Of a stretch of 64,000 nucleotides of DNA, positions 10,611 to 19,085 are shown piece after piece. The DNA lies in the NCBI RefSeq assembly GCF_017301335.1, contig NZ_CP071247.1, positions 1,922,001-1,986,000 on the forward strand, written 5' to 3'. Each line of letters opens with the position of its first letter. The first letter of the stretch is position 1. The notes beneath the pieces are model-generated. The model was not told where the DNA came from. It made no database searches and worked only from the letters and a program-made list of their open reading frames with translations. This DNA is from Marinobacter salinisoli (GTDB lineage: Bacteria; Pseudomonadota; Gammaproteobacteria; Pseudomonadales; Oleiphilaceae). Position numbers and translations under genes: made by a program.

Positions 10611-12310
10611 GCAACGTGCTCCTTGTTGGCGTTTCGGTTGCGCTGGGATTCATCAATCATGTCGCGGTTGCTGGCGCCGGGTTTCACGATCGGCCAGACG
10701 TTCTCTTCCCGGGCAATGGCGACGTGCAACAGCATGGGGCCGTCGTAGGCCAGGATGGTTTCGATGCCGCGGCGGATCTGGTCGGTGCGGTCAATGTGCA
10801 GGGCAGGAATGTCGAAGGCGCGGGCCATGGCAACGAAATCCGGGTTATCGTCCAGATCAATGTGGCTTTCCCGGTTGTTGTAGAACAGCTCCTGCTGCTG
10901 GCGAACCATGCCCAGGCACTGGTTGTCCAGAATGATCAGTTTCAGCGGCAGCCGATACCGGCGAATGGTGGCCAGCTCCTGAGCATTCATCATGAAGGAG
11001 CCGTCGCCGGCGACGTTGATCACGGTGCTGCCGGGACTGGCAAACTGGGCACCGATAGCCGCAGGCAGGCCAAAGCCCATGGTGCCCAAACCACCGCTGG
11101 ACAGGTGGTGGCGGGGGTGGTCGAACTGGTAGTACTGGGCGACCCACATCTGGTGCTGGCCCACATCACAGGCAATGACGGTGTCATCCGGTGCGATGCG
11201 GGACAGCTGGCGGACGAAGGCAGGGCCGGTAATCGGGGCCAGGGGTTCTTCGTTGTCGGCGGTGTTGAAGCCGCCGGTGGCGTGCCAGGTCCGGCACTGT
11301 TTACGCCAGCCTTCAATCGACAGGGGCTTTGCCCGGAACTCTCTGGCGAACTCCGACAGGATGCCATTCAGGTCACCGCGCAAGGCGAGGTCGGCTGGTC
11401 TCAGTTTGCTGATCTCGGCCGCGTCAGCATCGATGTGAATCACGCGGGCGTTGGGGGCAAAGGTATCCAGCTTGCCCGTGGCGCGGTCATCGAGGCGCGC
11501 GCCGATGATCAGTAACAGGTCGCATTCATCCACCGCCCGGTTGGCAGCACGGGAGCCGTGCATACCCAGCATGCCCAGATGGTTCGGGTCGTGTTTGCCG
11601 CCGTTGCCTATGCCCTTGAGCGTGACCACGCTGGGCAAAGCGGAGGCGTCGGCAAACCGTCGAAAAACGTCTTCACAGTGGGCCAGACTGACGCCGCCCC
11701 CGCTGTACAACAGCGGCTTCTTCGCGTTGCGCAGCATAGTAACCGCCGTGGACAGATCCGGCGGTACGGTCTGGACCGGTGGCGCCGGATGTTGTGTCGC
11801 GACTGGCTTGGCTTCGGTCAGTAAGACGTCTTTGGGAATGTCGATCCACACCGGCCCGGGGCGGCCGGTCTGAGCCAATTCAATAGCTTCTGCCATGATG
11901 CCGGGCAGTTCGTCGGCAGAGTCGACCAGGTAGGAATGTTTGACGATTCCCAGGGTCATGCCCAGAACGTCGGTTTCCTGGAACGCATCGGTGCCAATCA
12001 GGCCGGAAGGCACCTGGCCGGTGATCACCAGCATGGGGATGGAGTCGCGGTGGGCGTTGGCAACGCCGGTGATCAGGTTGGTGGCACCGGGGCCCGAGGT
12101 GGCGATGCAGACACCGATCTCGCCACTGGCACGAGCGTAGCCGTCGGCGGCCAGGGCACAGGCTTGTTCATGGCGGCACAGCGCGTGCTCCACATTCCCG
12201 TCGTCCACTAGCGCATCATAGAGCGGCATGATGCAGCCGCCGGGGTAGCCAAACACCGTGCTGATGTTGTGCTGGTGGAACGCGTCCAGAATGTGTTGTG
12301 CGCCGTTCAT
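10607..12310 (-). CDS. ilvG: Acetolactate synthase large subunit, IlvG type
   Basis: ThDP- and FAD-dependent acetolactate synthase of 567 residues, condensing pyruvate with pyruvate or 2-ketobutyrate at the first common step of branched-chain amino acid synthesis. Seen: GYPGGCIMPLYDAL, the catalytic Glu region RHEQACALAADGYARA, the Phe/Gln-rich AFQETD segment and the ThDP/Mg motif GDGSFMMN with its downstream Asn (LDNQCLGM). Start ATG at 12308-12310 with AAAGGA upstream. Expression is probably set by the leader peptide and attenuator at 12344-12495. It is followed directly by ilvM. The neighbouring ilvEDA genes of the enteric operon are not here, except ilvD beyond the cyanate block. Confidence 0.97.
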   Translation of the reverse strand: MNGAQHILDAFHQHNISTVFGYPGGCIMPLYDALVDDGNVEHALCRHEQACALAADGYARASGEIGVCIATSGPGATNLITGVANAHRDSIPMLVITGQVPSGLIGTDAFQETDVLGMTLGIVKHSYLVDSADELPGIMAEAIELAQTGRPGPVWIDIPKDVLLTEAKPVATQHPAPPVQTVPPDLSTAVTMLRNAKKPLLYSGGGVSLAHCEDVFRRFADASALPSVVTLKGIGNGGKHDPNHLGMLGMHGSRAANRAVDECDLLLIIGARLDDRATGKLDTFAPNARVIHIDADAAEISKLRPADLALRGDLNGILSEFAREFRAKPLSIEGWRKQCRTWHATGGFNTADNEEPLAPITGPAFVRQLSRIAPDDTVIACDVGQHQMWVAQYYQFDHPRHHLSSGGLGTMGFGLPAAIGAQFASPGSTVINVAGDGSFMMNAQELATIRRYRLPLKLIILDNQCLGMVRQQQELFYNNRESHIDLDDNPDFVAMARAFDIPALHIDRTDQIRRGIETILAYDGPMLLHVAIAREENVWPIVKPGASNRDMIDESQRNRNANKEHVA

Positions 12311-12343
12311 GGTCGATGTGTCCTTTTGCTTTGCCCAATAAAG

Positions 12344-12377
12344 AAAAACCCCCGGGACCTTTCGGTGCCGGGGGCTT
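12344..12377 (-). terminator. ilvG attenuator terminator and competing antiterminator
   Basis: On the minus strand, CCCCCGG (12374-12368) and CCGGGGG (12355-12349) form a GC stem followed by TTTTTCTTT, an intrinsic terminator just before ilvG. AAGCCCCCGG (12377-12368) is also an exact complement of CCGGGGGCTT inside the leader coding region (12437-12428). The two foldings exclude each other, the classic attenuation layout. A 7-bp pairing GCTTGTC/GACAAGC within the leader may act as the 1:2 protector. Confidence 0.88.
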
Positions 12378-12402
12378 TTGGTGTCTTGTCAGGTTGGTTG
12401 TT

Positions 12403-12495
12403 CTATCTCACCTGCTTGTCCACGCAGAAGCCCCCGGATGGCACCACGACCACCAGGACAAGCTTCACTAGGACGATTACAGCGTTGAGATTCAT
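12403..12495 (-). CDS. ilvGM leader peptide (attenuation)
   Basis: A 30-codon ORF from ATG 12495 to TAG 12403, upstream of ilvG. It encodes 10 Val, 4 Leu and 1 Ile, including a run VLVVVVP and the upstream VIVLVKL. This is how leader peptides of branched-chain operons sense charged tRNA: ribosomes stalled on Val/Leu codons favour the antiterminator over the terminator at 12344-12377. No strong ribosome site is visible. A possible promoter reads TTGCGC (12570-12565), 18 bp, TAGATT (12546-12541), which is weak support. The composition and the matching secondary structures make the call firm despite the short length. Confidence 0.88.
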   Translation of the reverse strand: MNLNAVIVLVKLVLVVVVPSGGFCVDKQVR

Positions 12496-12594
12496 GCGTT
12501 GAACAATCTGCTCTGAGTTCGAAATAAATCGTATGGCCAAAATCTACCCCACCCGTTAAGTGGGGCGCAAGCGTTTACCGAAAGTTTTTTAAAC

Positions 12595-14220
12595 TCAGGC
12601 ACGAACGCGACTTGCAAGTTCGCCCGCTTTAGCGGCCATGCTATCCAGTTCCGGGATCGACAGCAGGTTTTCGTGAGCCGCTTGATTCATGGATTCCGAG
12701 ATCTGGGCAATCTCGGTGACATTCCTGTTCACTTCCTCGCTCACGCTGGTTTGCTGCTCTGCCGCCGTGGCTACCTGCGTGGTGGCGTCGTTTACATTGA
12801 CCATGCGGCGGGTGATTTCCGCGAGAGTGTGGCGCACGGCTTCAACCGATTCGCTGCTTGATTTGGCAATGGATTCAGATTCTTCCATGTACTCGGTGGC
12901 CACTTGCGAGGCAGAGCCAATGGCTTCGATGATCTGATCAATCTCAATCGTGGCTTCCTGAGTCTTGGCCGCGAGGGTGCGCACTTCGTCGGCCACCACG
13001 GCAAAACCACGGCCAGCCTCGCCAGCACGGGCGGCCTCAATTGCAGCGTTCAGCGCCAGCAGGTTGGTTTGATCGGCAATTTCCCGGATGACTTGCATGA
13101 CACCACCGACGCGGCGCCCGTCACTGGCCAGTTGATTGACGGTTTCGGCCGATGAGCGGATCTGGCCGGTGAGAAGTTCGACGTTCTCCACCGCCTGATT
13201 GATTTGTCGGTCTGCCATCCTGGTTTCTTCCGTGGTCTCCTTGATCTGTGTGGCCACTGCCGCGGCATGATTGGCCACTTCCACCGAGGTGGCAGACATT
13301 TCATTCATGGCCGCTGCAATCTGATCAATGCGCTGATGTGCCTCGCCGGATTGACTGGAAACTGTGCTGGTGTTGGTACGGAAAATTTGCCCCGTTTGCT
13401 GAAGCTGGTTCGCGTTGTGTTGCAGGAGCGTGGCAATTTCGGTCAGGAAACCGTGCAACACGCGGGCATTTTCAGCGACCCAGCCGAGTTCATCTTCCCG
13501 CCGCAAAGAAACCGGTTCGGACAGGTCGCCCTTGCTCAGTTTGTGCAACTGGCGGGCCAGCACCTTGGCTGGCGTGACCACCGAACGGATGAGGATGACG
13601 ACACAGGCCGCAGTGCCGATGATGATCGCCGCGAACATCAGGCCGCCAATAGACCACGAGCTGCTTGCCATGGTGGTGTCCAGTTCGCTGGCATGGGCCG
13701 TCGTTTGTTCTCGGATTTGAGTCGCCGCCGCTTCAATCAATTTGGCGGGCTCTCGGTCAATGCCCTTCACCGCTCGATCACCCGCTTCGTGGTCGTAGTC
13801 CGCCTCAACGAAATGCTGGAAGCCCTTGCGATACGCGGTGCCCATGCGTGCATGGGAGTCGCGGAACTGCGCCAGCAGTTTTCGGGCCTCGGGGTCCTGA
13901 AGTTCCGGAATGAGGCGGTCCAGGCTCGCCTGAATGTCGGCTTCCCGCTGTTGGAAACGCTCCCAGTATTTTTCACGCTGGCTATCGTCCGCGCCGCGAA
14001 TCAGCACGTTTTTCCATTCCTGAACCTGGGTCTTGAAGCTGATGAGGATGTCCTGAGCTTCCAGGGAATGCCTGGCCTCGATGCTGATGAGGTCCTGGTA
14101 GCCGTTCTGGGTAGATAACGATGTCTGGAAGAAAAGTACTGCCGCGACGGCAATGATCAGGTTGGTGACCAGAACGGCGGTCAGTATCCGGTTCAGAATG
14201 CTGCGTGCATACCACTTCAT
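12595..14220 (-). CDS. Methyl-accepting chemotaxis protein (tandem copy 1)
   Basis: Inner-membrane chemoreceptor, 541 residues. TM1 at about 10-32, a helical periplasmic sensor (about 33-187, four-helix-bundle type), TM2 at about 190-212 and HAMP at about 212-265 are followed by the cytoplasmic signalling hairpin. The hairpin tip [22 protein letters not shown] and [12 protein letters not shown] are typical. No NWETF-type CheR tether is present at the C-terminus. The ATG at 14220 (MKWYARS) follows AGGACG and matches the start of the neighbouring copy; the longer frame to 14271 is not used. It is the same length as the receptor upstream, so this is a tandem duplication. The ligand is unknown. 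Confidence 0.94.
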   Translation of the reverse strand: MKWYARSILNRILTAVLVTNLIIAVAAVLFFQTSLSTQNGYQDLISIEARHSLEAQDILISFKTQVQEWKNVLIRGADDSQREKYWERFQQREADIQASLDRLIPELQDPEARKLLAQFRDSHARMGTAYRKGFQHFVEADYDHEAGDRAVKGIDREPAKLIEAAATQIREQTTAHASELDTTMASSSWSIGGLMFAAIIIGTAACVVILIRSVVTPAKVLARQLHKLSKGDLSEPVSLRREDELGWVAENARVLHGFLTEIATLLQHNANQLQQTGQIFRTNTSTVSSQSGEAHQRIDQIAAAMNEMSATSVEVANHAAAVATQIKETTEETRMADRQINQAVENVELLTGQIRSSAETVNQLASDGRRVGGVMQVIREIADQTNLLALNAAIEAARAGEAGRGFAVVADEVRTLAAKTQEATIEIDQIIEAIGSASQVATEYMEESESIAKSSSESVEAVRHTLAEITRRMVNVNDATTQVATAAEQQTSVSEEVNRNVTEIAQISESMNQAAHENLLSIPELDSMAAKAGELASRVRA

Positions 14221-14448
14221 TGTTGTCGTCCTGCTAGTGGGGTATTCCGGCATTATCCACAGATGCCCCATTAATAATGTTTAATTTCTTTACCGGGGCG
14301 GTCGTACGCGTGACAGAAAGAGGGTCATGGCTTGCCGCCCTCGGTACCGAGCAGGGTAACGGTTTGAAGGACGTTTGCGCTGGTAACGCGAGGACAGGAG
14401 AAGGGGAAGGAATGGGTACCGGTCTGGCGACGGGTACCCTGTGCCGGA

Positions 14449-16074
14449 CTAGGCGCGGACCCGGCTCGCCAGTTCGCTGGCCTGGCTCGCCATACGGTCG
14501 AGTTCAGGAATACGTTGCATATTTTCGCTGGCCGCCTGATTCATCGACTCAGACATCCGGGCAATCTCTGTGACGTTTCGATTGACGTCTTCGGTCACGC
14601 TGGTTTGTTGGTCGGCTGCGGTGGCCACCTGCGTGGTGGCGTCGTTTACACTGACCATGCGGCGGGTGATTTCTGCGAGAGTGCGACGCACCGCTTCAAC
14701 GGATTCGCTGCTCGAGCGGGCGATCGTCTCGGATTGTTCCATGTACTCGGTGGCGACTTCGGAGGCCGAGCCAATGGCGCCGATGATCTGGTCGATCTCA
14801 ACCGTCGCTTCCTGAGTCTTGGCTGCGAGGGTGCGCACTTCGTCGGCCACCACCGCGAAGCCGCGTCCGGCTTCGCCAGCCCGGGCCGCTTCAATGGCGG
14901 CATTGAGCGCCAGCAGGTTGGTCTGATCGGCAATTTCGCGGATGACCCGCATGACATCACCGACCCGGCGTCCGTCACTGGCCAACTGATTGACCGTCTG
15001 GGCAGAGTTACGGATCTGGGACGTCAGGCGTTCGGCACTTTCCGCCGCCAGGTTGATCTGGCTGTCCGCTGTTTTTGTTTCTACCGTAATTTTTTCAATT
15101 TCGGTGGCCACCCCCGCCGCATGCCTGGCCACTTCCAGAGAGGTGGCGGACATTTCTTCCATCGCGGCGACAATCTGGTCGATTCGCTGGTGGGCTTCTT
15201 GTGACTGGGAAGCCACTCGGTTGCTGTTGGTCCGGAAAACCTGACCGGTCCGATCAAGCTGGGTCGAGTTGTTCTGCAGCAGGTCCGCGATTTCTGACAG
15301 GAAGCCGTGCAGAATCCTCGCGTTGTCGGCAACCTGGCCAAGCTCATCGTGCCGGTTCAGGGCAATCGGTTCGGACAGGTCGCCTCGGCTGAGTTTGTTG
15401 AGTTGCTGGGCGAGACGTTTCGCAGGCTCGACCACCGCACGGATCAGGATGATGACGCACGCCAGGGTGCCGAAAATAATGGCCGCAAACATCAGTCCGC
15501 CGATCAGCCAGACACTGTCGGTCATCGATGACGCCAACGCATTGGCGTCGATCGCCGTGCGCTCTCGGATTCTTTGCGTTGCCCGCTCAATGAGTTCGGC
15601 TGGCTCCCGGTCGATGCCGGATACTGCCCGATCGCCCGCGCCCGAGTCGAAACCGGCGCTGACAAAACTCTGATAGCCTCGGCGATAGGCGGCTCCCATG
15701 CGCTGGTGAGCATCGCGGAACTGGGTCAGCAGATTTTTGGCTTCGGTATCCTGCAGTTGCGGAATGAGGCGGTCCAGGCTGGCCTGGATGTCGGCCTCCC
15801 GTTGCTGAAAGCGGCCCCAGTATTTGTCCAGCTGGCTGTTGTCTGAACCCCGAATCAGAACGTTTTTCCACTCCTGAACCTGGGTCTTGAAGTTGACGAG
15901 GATATCCAGTGACTCAAGCGAGTGCCGGGCTTCGTTCTGAATCAGCTCCTGATAACCCTTTTGGGTGTCGATCGAAGGTTGGAGATATAATACCGCGGAG
16001 ATTGCGATGATGAGGTTGGTCAGTAAAACGCAGGTGAGTACTTTGCTTAATATACTTCGTGAATACCACTTCAT
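14449..16074 (-). CDS. Methyl-accepting chemotaxis protein (tandem copy 2)
   Basis: Second chemoreceptor, also 541 residues and the same domain order: TM1, helical periplasmic sensor, TM2, HAMP and signalling hairpin with the same tip motif. The C-terminal half is nearly identical to copy 1 and the sensor region differs more, as expected when duplicated receptors diverge in ligand range. The start MKWYSRS at 16074 follows AGGGACG. Upstream, 16075-16187 is distinctly AT-rich, unlike the rest of the window, and probably holds its promoter. The 228 bp between the copies contains no other gene that I can support. Confidence 0.94.
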   Translation of the reverse strand: MKWYSRSILSKVLTCVLLTNLIIAISAVLYLQPSIDTQKGYQELIQNEARHSLESLDILVNFKTQVQEWKNVLIRGSDNSQLDKYWGRFQQREADIQASLDRLIPQLQDTEAKNLLTQFRDAHQRMGAAYRRGYQSFVSAGFDSGAGDRAVSGIDREPAELIERATQRIRERTAIDANALASSMTDSVWLIGGLMFAAIIFGTLACVIILIRAVVEPAKRLAQQLNKLSRGDLSEPIALNRHDELGQVADNARILHGFLSEIADLLQNNSTQLDRTGQVFRTNSNRVASQSQEAHQRIDQIVAAMEEMSATSLEVARHAAGVATEIEKITVETKTADSQINLAAESAERLTSQIRNSAQTVNQLASDGRRVGDVMRVIREIADQTNLLALNAAIEAARAGEAGRGFAVVADEVRTLAAKTQEATVEIDQIIGAIGSASEVATEYMEQSETIARSSSESVEAVRRTLAEITRRMVSVNDATTQVATAADQQTSVTEDVNRNVTEIARMSESMNQAASENMQRIPELDRMASQASELASRVRA

Positions 16075-16187
16075 ATAAGACGTCCCTGTACCTTGTTTAC
16101 CATTTTGTTTCAAATTTATTACAGTTTTTCGGTTTTTATGTCCTTGTTTTTGTTAAATTTTGTAGTTTTCTCTTCGGGCTTTAAGCA

Positions 16188-16961
16188 ATGAACCCTCTCG
16201 TACCGCTATACCAAGACAATGCCCTGCTGGCCGTCCACAAGCCCGCAGGGCTGCTGGTGCACCGAAGCCCTATCGATAAGCATGAAACCGAGTTTGCCCT
16301 GCAATATGCCCGGGCAATCAACGGTGGCAGACACGTTTACCCGTTACACCGGCTGGATCGGCCCACCTCCGGAGTGCTGGTGTTTGCACGTGACCCGGAT
16401 GTCGCCCGAACGTTGGGCTTAAGGATGATGGCGGGGGACATACAGAAACAGTATCTGGCGGTTGTGCGGGGCTGGCCGGCAGGGCAGGGGACCATTGACC
16501 ATCCATTGCGGGACGAGCCGGAAGATCGGCGCCGGAAAGGCGAAGAGCAGACCGTTCGGGATGCGCTAACGCAGTACAGAACCCTGGCCACGACACAGCT
16601 GGATGTGACCATCGAGAAATACCCCACCAGCCGCTACGCCCTGGTGGAACTGGAACCGAAGACCGGTCGAAAGCATCAGTTGCGCCGCCACATGAAGCAC
16701 ATCAGCCACCCGATCATCGGGGATGCGAACCATGGGAGAGGGCGGCACAACCGGTACTTCGCGGACCGGTTTGGCGCAGCGCGGCTGATGCTGGCCGCGA
16801 CCTGCATCCGGTTTCCTCACCCTGAAACGGGTGCGTGGCTGTCGATTTCAGCCCCGCCTGAGGAATCGTTCAGGCAGGTGCTTTCAATTTTTCCGGATCG
16901 TGAAGCGATTGACGAACTGATGCACCGGATCAGTGGTGTGCCGGGGCGTTCGCAGGACTGA
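16188..16961 (+). CDS. truC: tRNA pseudouridine(65) synthase
   Basis: RluA-family pseudouridine synthase of 257 residues without an S4 domain. Seen: the catalytic motif HRLDRPTSGVLVF with the nucleophilic Asp, and the TruC-like block ELEPKTGRKHQLRRHMKHI followed by HPIIGDANHG. In E. coli, TruC modifies U65 of tRNA-Ile and tRNA-Asp. The gene is convergent with the GGDEF-EAL gene and their 3' ends overlap by 32 bp. It starts just beyond the AT-rich region upstream of the chemoreceptor on the other strand. An RluA-type rRNA target is less likely given the match to the TruC motif. Confidence 0.9.
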   Translation: MNPLVPLYQDNALLAVHKPAGLLVHRSPIDKHETEFALQYARAINGGRHVYPLHRLDRPTSGVLVFARDPDVARTLGLRMMAGDIQKQYLAVVRGWPAGQGTIDHPLRDEPEDRRRKGEEQTVRDALTQYRTLATTQLDVTIEKYPTSRYALVELEPKTGRKHQLRRHMKHISHPIIGDANHGRGRHNRYFADRFGAARLMLAATCIRFPHPETGAWLSISAPPEESFRQVLSIFPDREAIDELMHRISGVPGRSQD

Positions 16962-18807
16962 GGAATTTGCTGACCAATTCGTTGAAAGGAACCGGTTTGC
17001 TGTATTTAAAGCCTTGAAGAAACTGGCAGTCGTGGGCCCGCAGCCAGCGTTCATGTTCCTCGGACTCCACACCTTCGGCCACGATATCCAGCCCCAGCCC
17101 GCGGGCCAGACCGATAATCGATAAGGTAATGGCGCAGTCGTCCTCGTCGCCGGGGATGTCGCGAATGAATGAGCGATCCACCTTGATGCGTGAGAATGGC
17201 AGTGACTTGAGCCGCGAGAGCGAGGAGTAGCCGGTGCCGAAGTCATCGATCGAGAGGGCTGAGCCGGCTTCCACCAGTTTTGTGAGGGTGTTGCGCAGGA
17301 TCTGGGAGTCGCCCTGGATGGCGTCCTCGGTCACTTCGAAGTGCAGTCGGCCCGGTGACACCCGATATTCGGCGCAGATGGCCTGGATGTCTTCGGGCAG
17401 GTTGGGCGCCAGGACCTGCTCCGAAGCCAAGTTAACGCTGATCACGGGCAGGTTCAGTTTTTGCCGGCTGGCATGCTGGATATCCTGGCATACCCGGTGC
17501 AGCACGCACTCGCCCAGTTCCCGCATCAATCCCGCACCCCGGGCCACCTCAAGGAACTCAATGGGTGGCAACAGCCCTCGTTCCGGGTGGTGCCACCGTA
17601 CCAGCGCCTCGGCACCGACCATCTGCTTGCCGGAATTGTCGAAGATGGGCTGGTAGAAGACGTCCAGTTTTCGTTCATGAATCGCCAGTCTCAGCTCCCG
17701 TTCCAGGGCGAATCTTGAGCGCGCCGTTGCCTGAATCGAGTTGTCGAACGGGCGGGCCTGATTCGGCCCCTGGCTCTTGGCATGGTACATCGCCGCTTCA
17801 GCGCTTCGGAGCAGGTCGTCGACATCGCGGCCATCGCCGGGGAATCGACAGGTGCCCAGGCTGGCCGTCACATTGATGCTCTGACCCTGTGTTTCGATCG
17901 GCTGACTGATCGTTTCCAGAATGCGCCTGTTCAGCTTGTCTAACTCCTGACCCCTGGGCACGGTGGTCAGCAGCAGGGCAAATTCGTCGCCGCCGATACG
18001 GGCGAGTACATCCTTGCCAGGTACGTGCATTTCACCGAGGCGCCGGCCAATCTCTGCAATGACGGCATCGCCAATCTGGGGGCCCAGGCCGTCATTGATG
18101 GTTTTCAGCCGGTCCAGGTCGGTCCAGATCAGCAGGAAATGATGGTGCCCGTGTCGGCGCGCCTTGCTGATCTGGTATCCCATGCGCTCGCGCAGGGTGT
18201 TGAGATTGGCCAGGCCAGTCAATGTGTCGAAGTGGGTCACGTAATCCAGCTTGCGCTTGGATTCCACCCACGCTTCGTGGGTGTTGATAAGGCTGACGGT
18301 GTCTGCCAGTGCTGCAACAAAGGACAGCTCGGGCAAGGTCCAGGTCCGGCGATGCATGGCTTCCAGGCAGATGACACCACTTGGGCGTGAGCCGTCAAAA
18401 ATGGGCGCGTCGAGCATGGACTGGATGCCAAGCGCCGTCAGGTAGCCCTTGGAGAAGGTGTTGGTTCGTTCATCCGTTTGCGCATCAGAGGCGTCAATCA
18501 CGCGGGCATTGCACAGCGCTTCAAAGTAGCGCGGATGCTCGTCGCCGAGCAGGACCAGAGGATGGGTTGAATCGTAGCGCGGAGCGCCGGATGCCTCGGC
18601 TTTCGCATCATGCAGGTATTCGCAGGTGAGCTGTTCGTGACCGTGACTGAGTTGCCAGATACTGACCCGCTCTACCTCAAGCGCTGACGCACACAGTTCG
18701 GTCAGCGCAGCCAGTTTCTGCTCCCGCTCATCCTGAATGAATTCGGGGCTGTGGCTGAGCTTCATCAGTCGCTCGTGAAAATCCGTAAACAATCGGTTCT
18801 CTGACAT
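16930..18807 (-). CDS. GAF-GGDEF-EAL c-di-GMP turnover protein
   Basis: Soluble protein of 625 residues. A GAF-like sensor (about 25-180) precedes a diguanylate cyclase domain (about 190-350) with intact GGDEF at 272-276, then a phosphodiesterase domain (about 365-615). The EAL motif (400-402, GAEALVRW), DDFGTGYSS, KVDRSFI and VAEGVE are all intact. Both catalytic signatures are kept, so it may make and break c-di-GMP, with the GAF domain choosing. No membrane segment is seen. It is divergent from the 7TMR-DISM cyclase. Which activity dominates in the cell is not decidable from sequence. Confidence 0.94.
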   Translation of the reverse strand: MSENRLFTDFHERLMKLSHSPEFIQDEREQKLAALTELCASALEVERVSIWQLSHGHEQLTCEYLHDAKAEASGAPRYDSTHPLVLLGDEHPRYFEALCNARVIDASDAQTDERTNTFSKGYLTALGIQSMLDAPIFDGSRPSGVICLEAMHRRTWTLPELSFVAALADTVSLINTHEAWVESKRKLDYVTHFDTLTGLANLNTLRERMGYQISKARRHGHHHFLLIWTDLDRLKTINDGLGPQIGDAVIAEIGRRLGEMHVPGKDVLARIGGDEFALLLTTVPRGQELDKLNRRILETISQPIETQGQSINVTASLGTCRFPGDGRDVDDLLRSAEAAMYHAKSQGPNQARPFDNSIQATARSRFALERELRLAIHERKLDVFYQPIFDNSGKQMVGAEALVRWHHPERGLLPPIEFLEVARGAGLMRELGECVLHRVCQDIQHASRQKLNLPVISVNLASEQVLAPNLPEDIQAICAEYRVSPGRLHFEVTEDAIQGDSQILRNTLTKLVEAGSALSIDDFGTGYSSLSRLKSLPFSRIKVDRSFIRDIPGDEDDCAITLSIIGLARGLGLDIVAEGVESEEHERWLRAHDCQFLQGFKYSKPVPFNELVSKFLSPANAPAHH

Positions 18808-18870
18808 CGCTCTCGTTTTCTGTTCCGGGTACGCCGAACCTGGCTCAAGAATTCCTTCTCATGGCACGTC

Positions 18871-18886
18871 TGGCACGATAGGTGCT
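18871..18886 (+). promoter_or_regulatory. Candidate sigma-54 promoter of the DISM diguanylate cyclase
   Basis: TGGCACGATAGGTGCT fits TGGCACG-N4-TTGCW with correct GG-GC spacing and one mismatch in the -12 block. It lies 200 bp before the cyclase start, which would give a long untranslated leader of about 185 nt. No enhancer repeats were spotted. This is sequence match only. Confidence 0.45.
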
Positions 18887-19085
18887 TGTAAGTACTTGAA
18901 AAATGGTCGGCTAATGATGGCAATTTGTGCCCGTCCTGTCCAACCGTATTTCGAGTCAGCATCTATGGAACAGTGTAGGAGAGGGGCACTGTATCCGTTT
19001 GTATTAAAATGCTGTTTTTTATTGTTCGTGCGGACCTGCGCCACGGAAGTGGGCGATACTCAAACTGAAAAATTACAACAAAGTA

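Noticed and set aside
12269..12502. 77-residue plus-strand frame across the ilvG leader
   Set aside because: It is antisense to the leader peptide and attenuator, which explain the sequence fully.
14221..14448. Flagellar sigma-28 promoter for the chemoreceptor
   Set aside because: I looked for TAAA-N15-GCCGATAA on the minus strand and found only poor matches (GCCGGAAT without a fitting -35).
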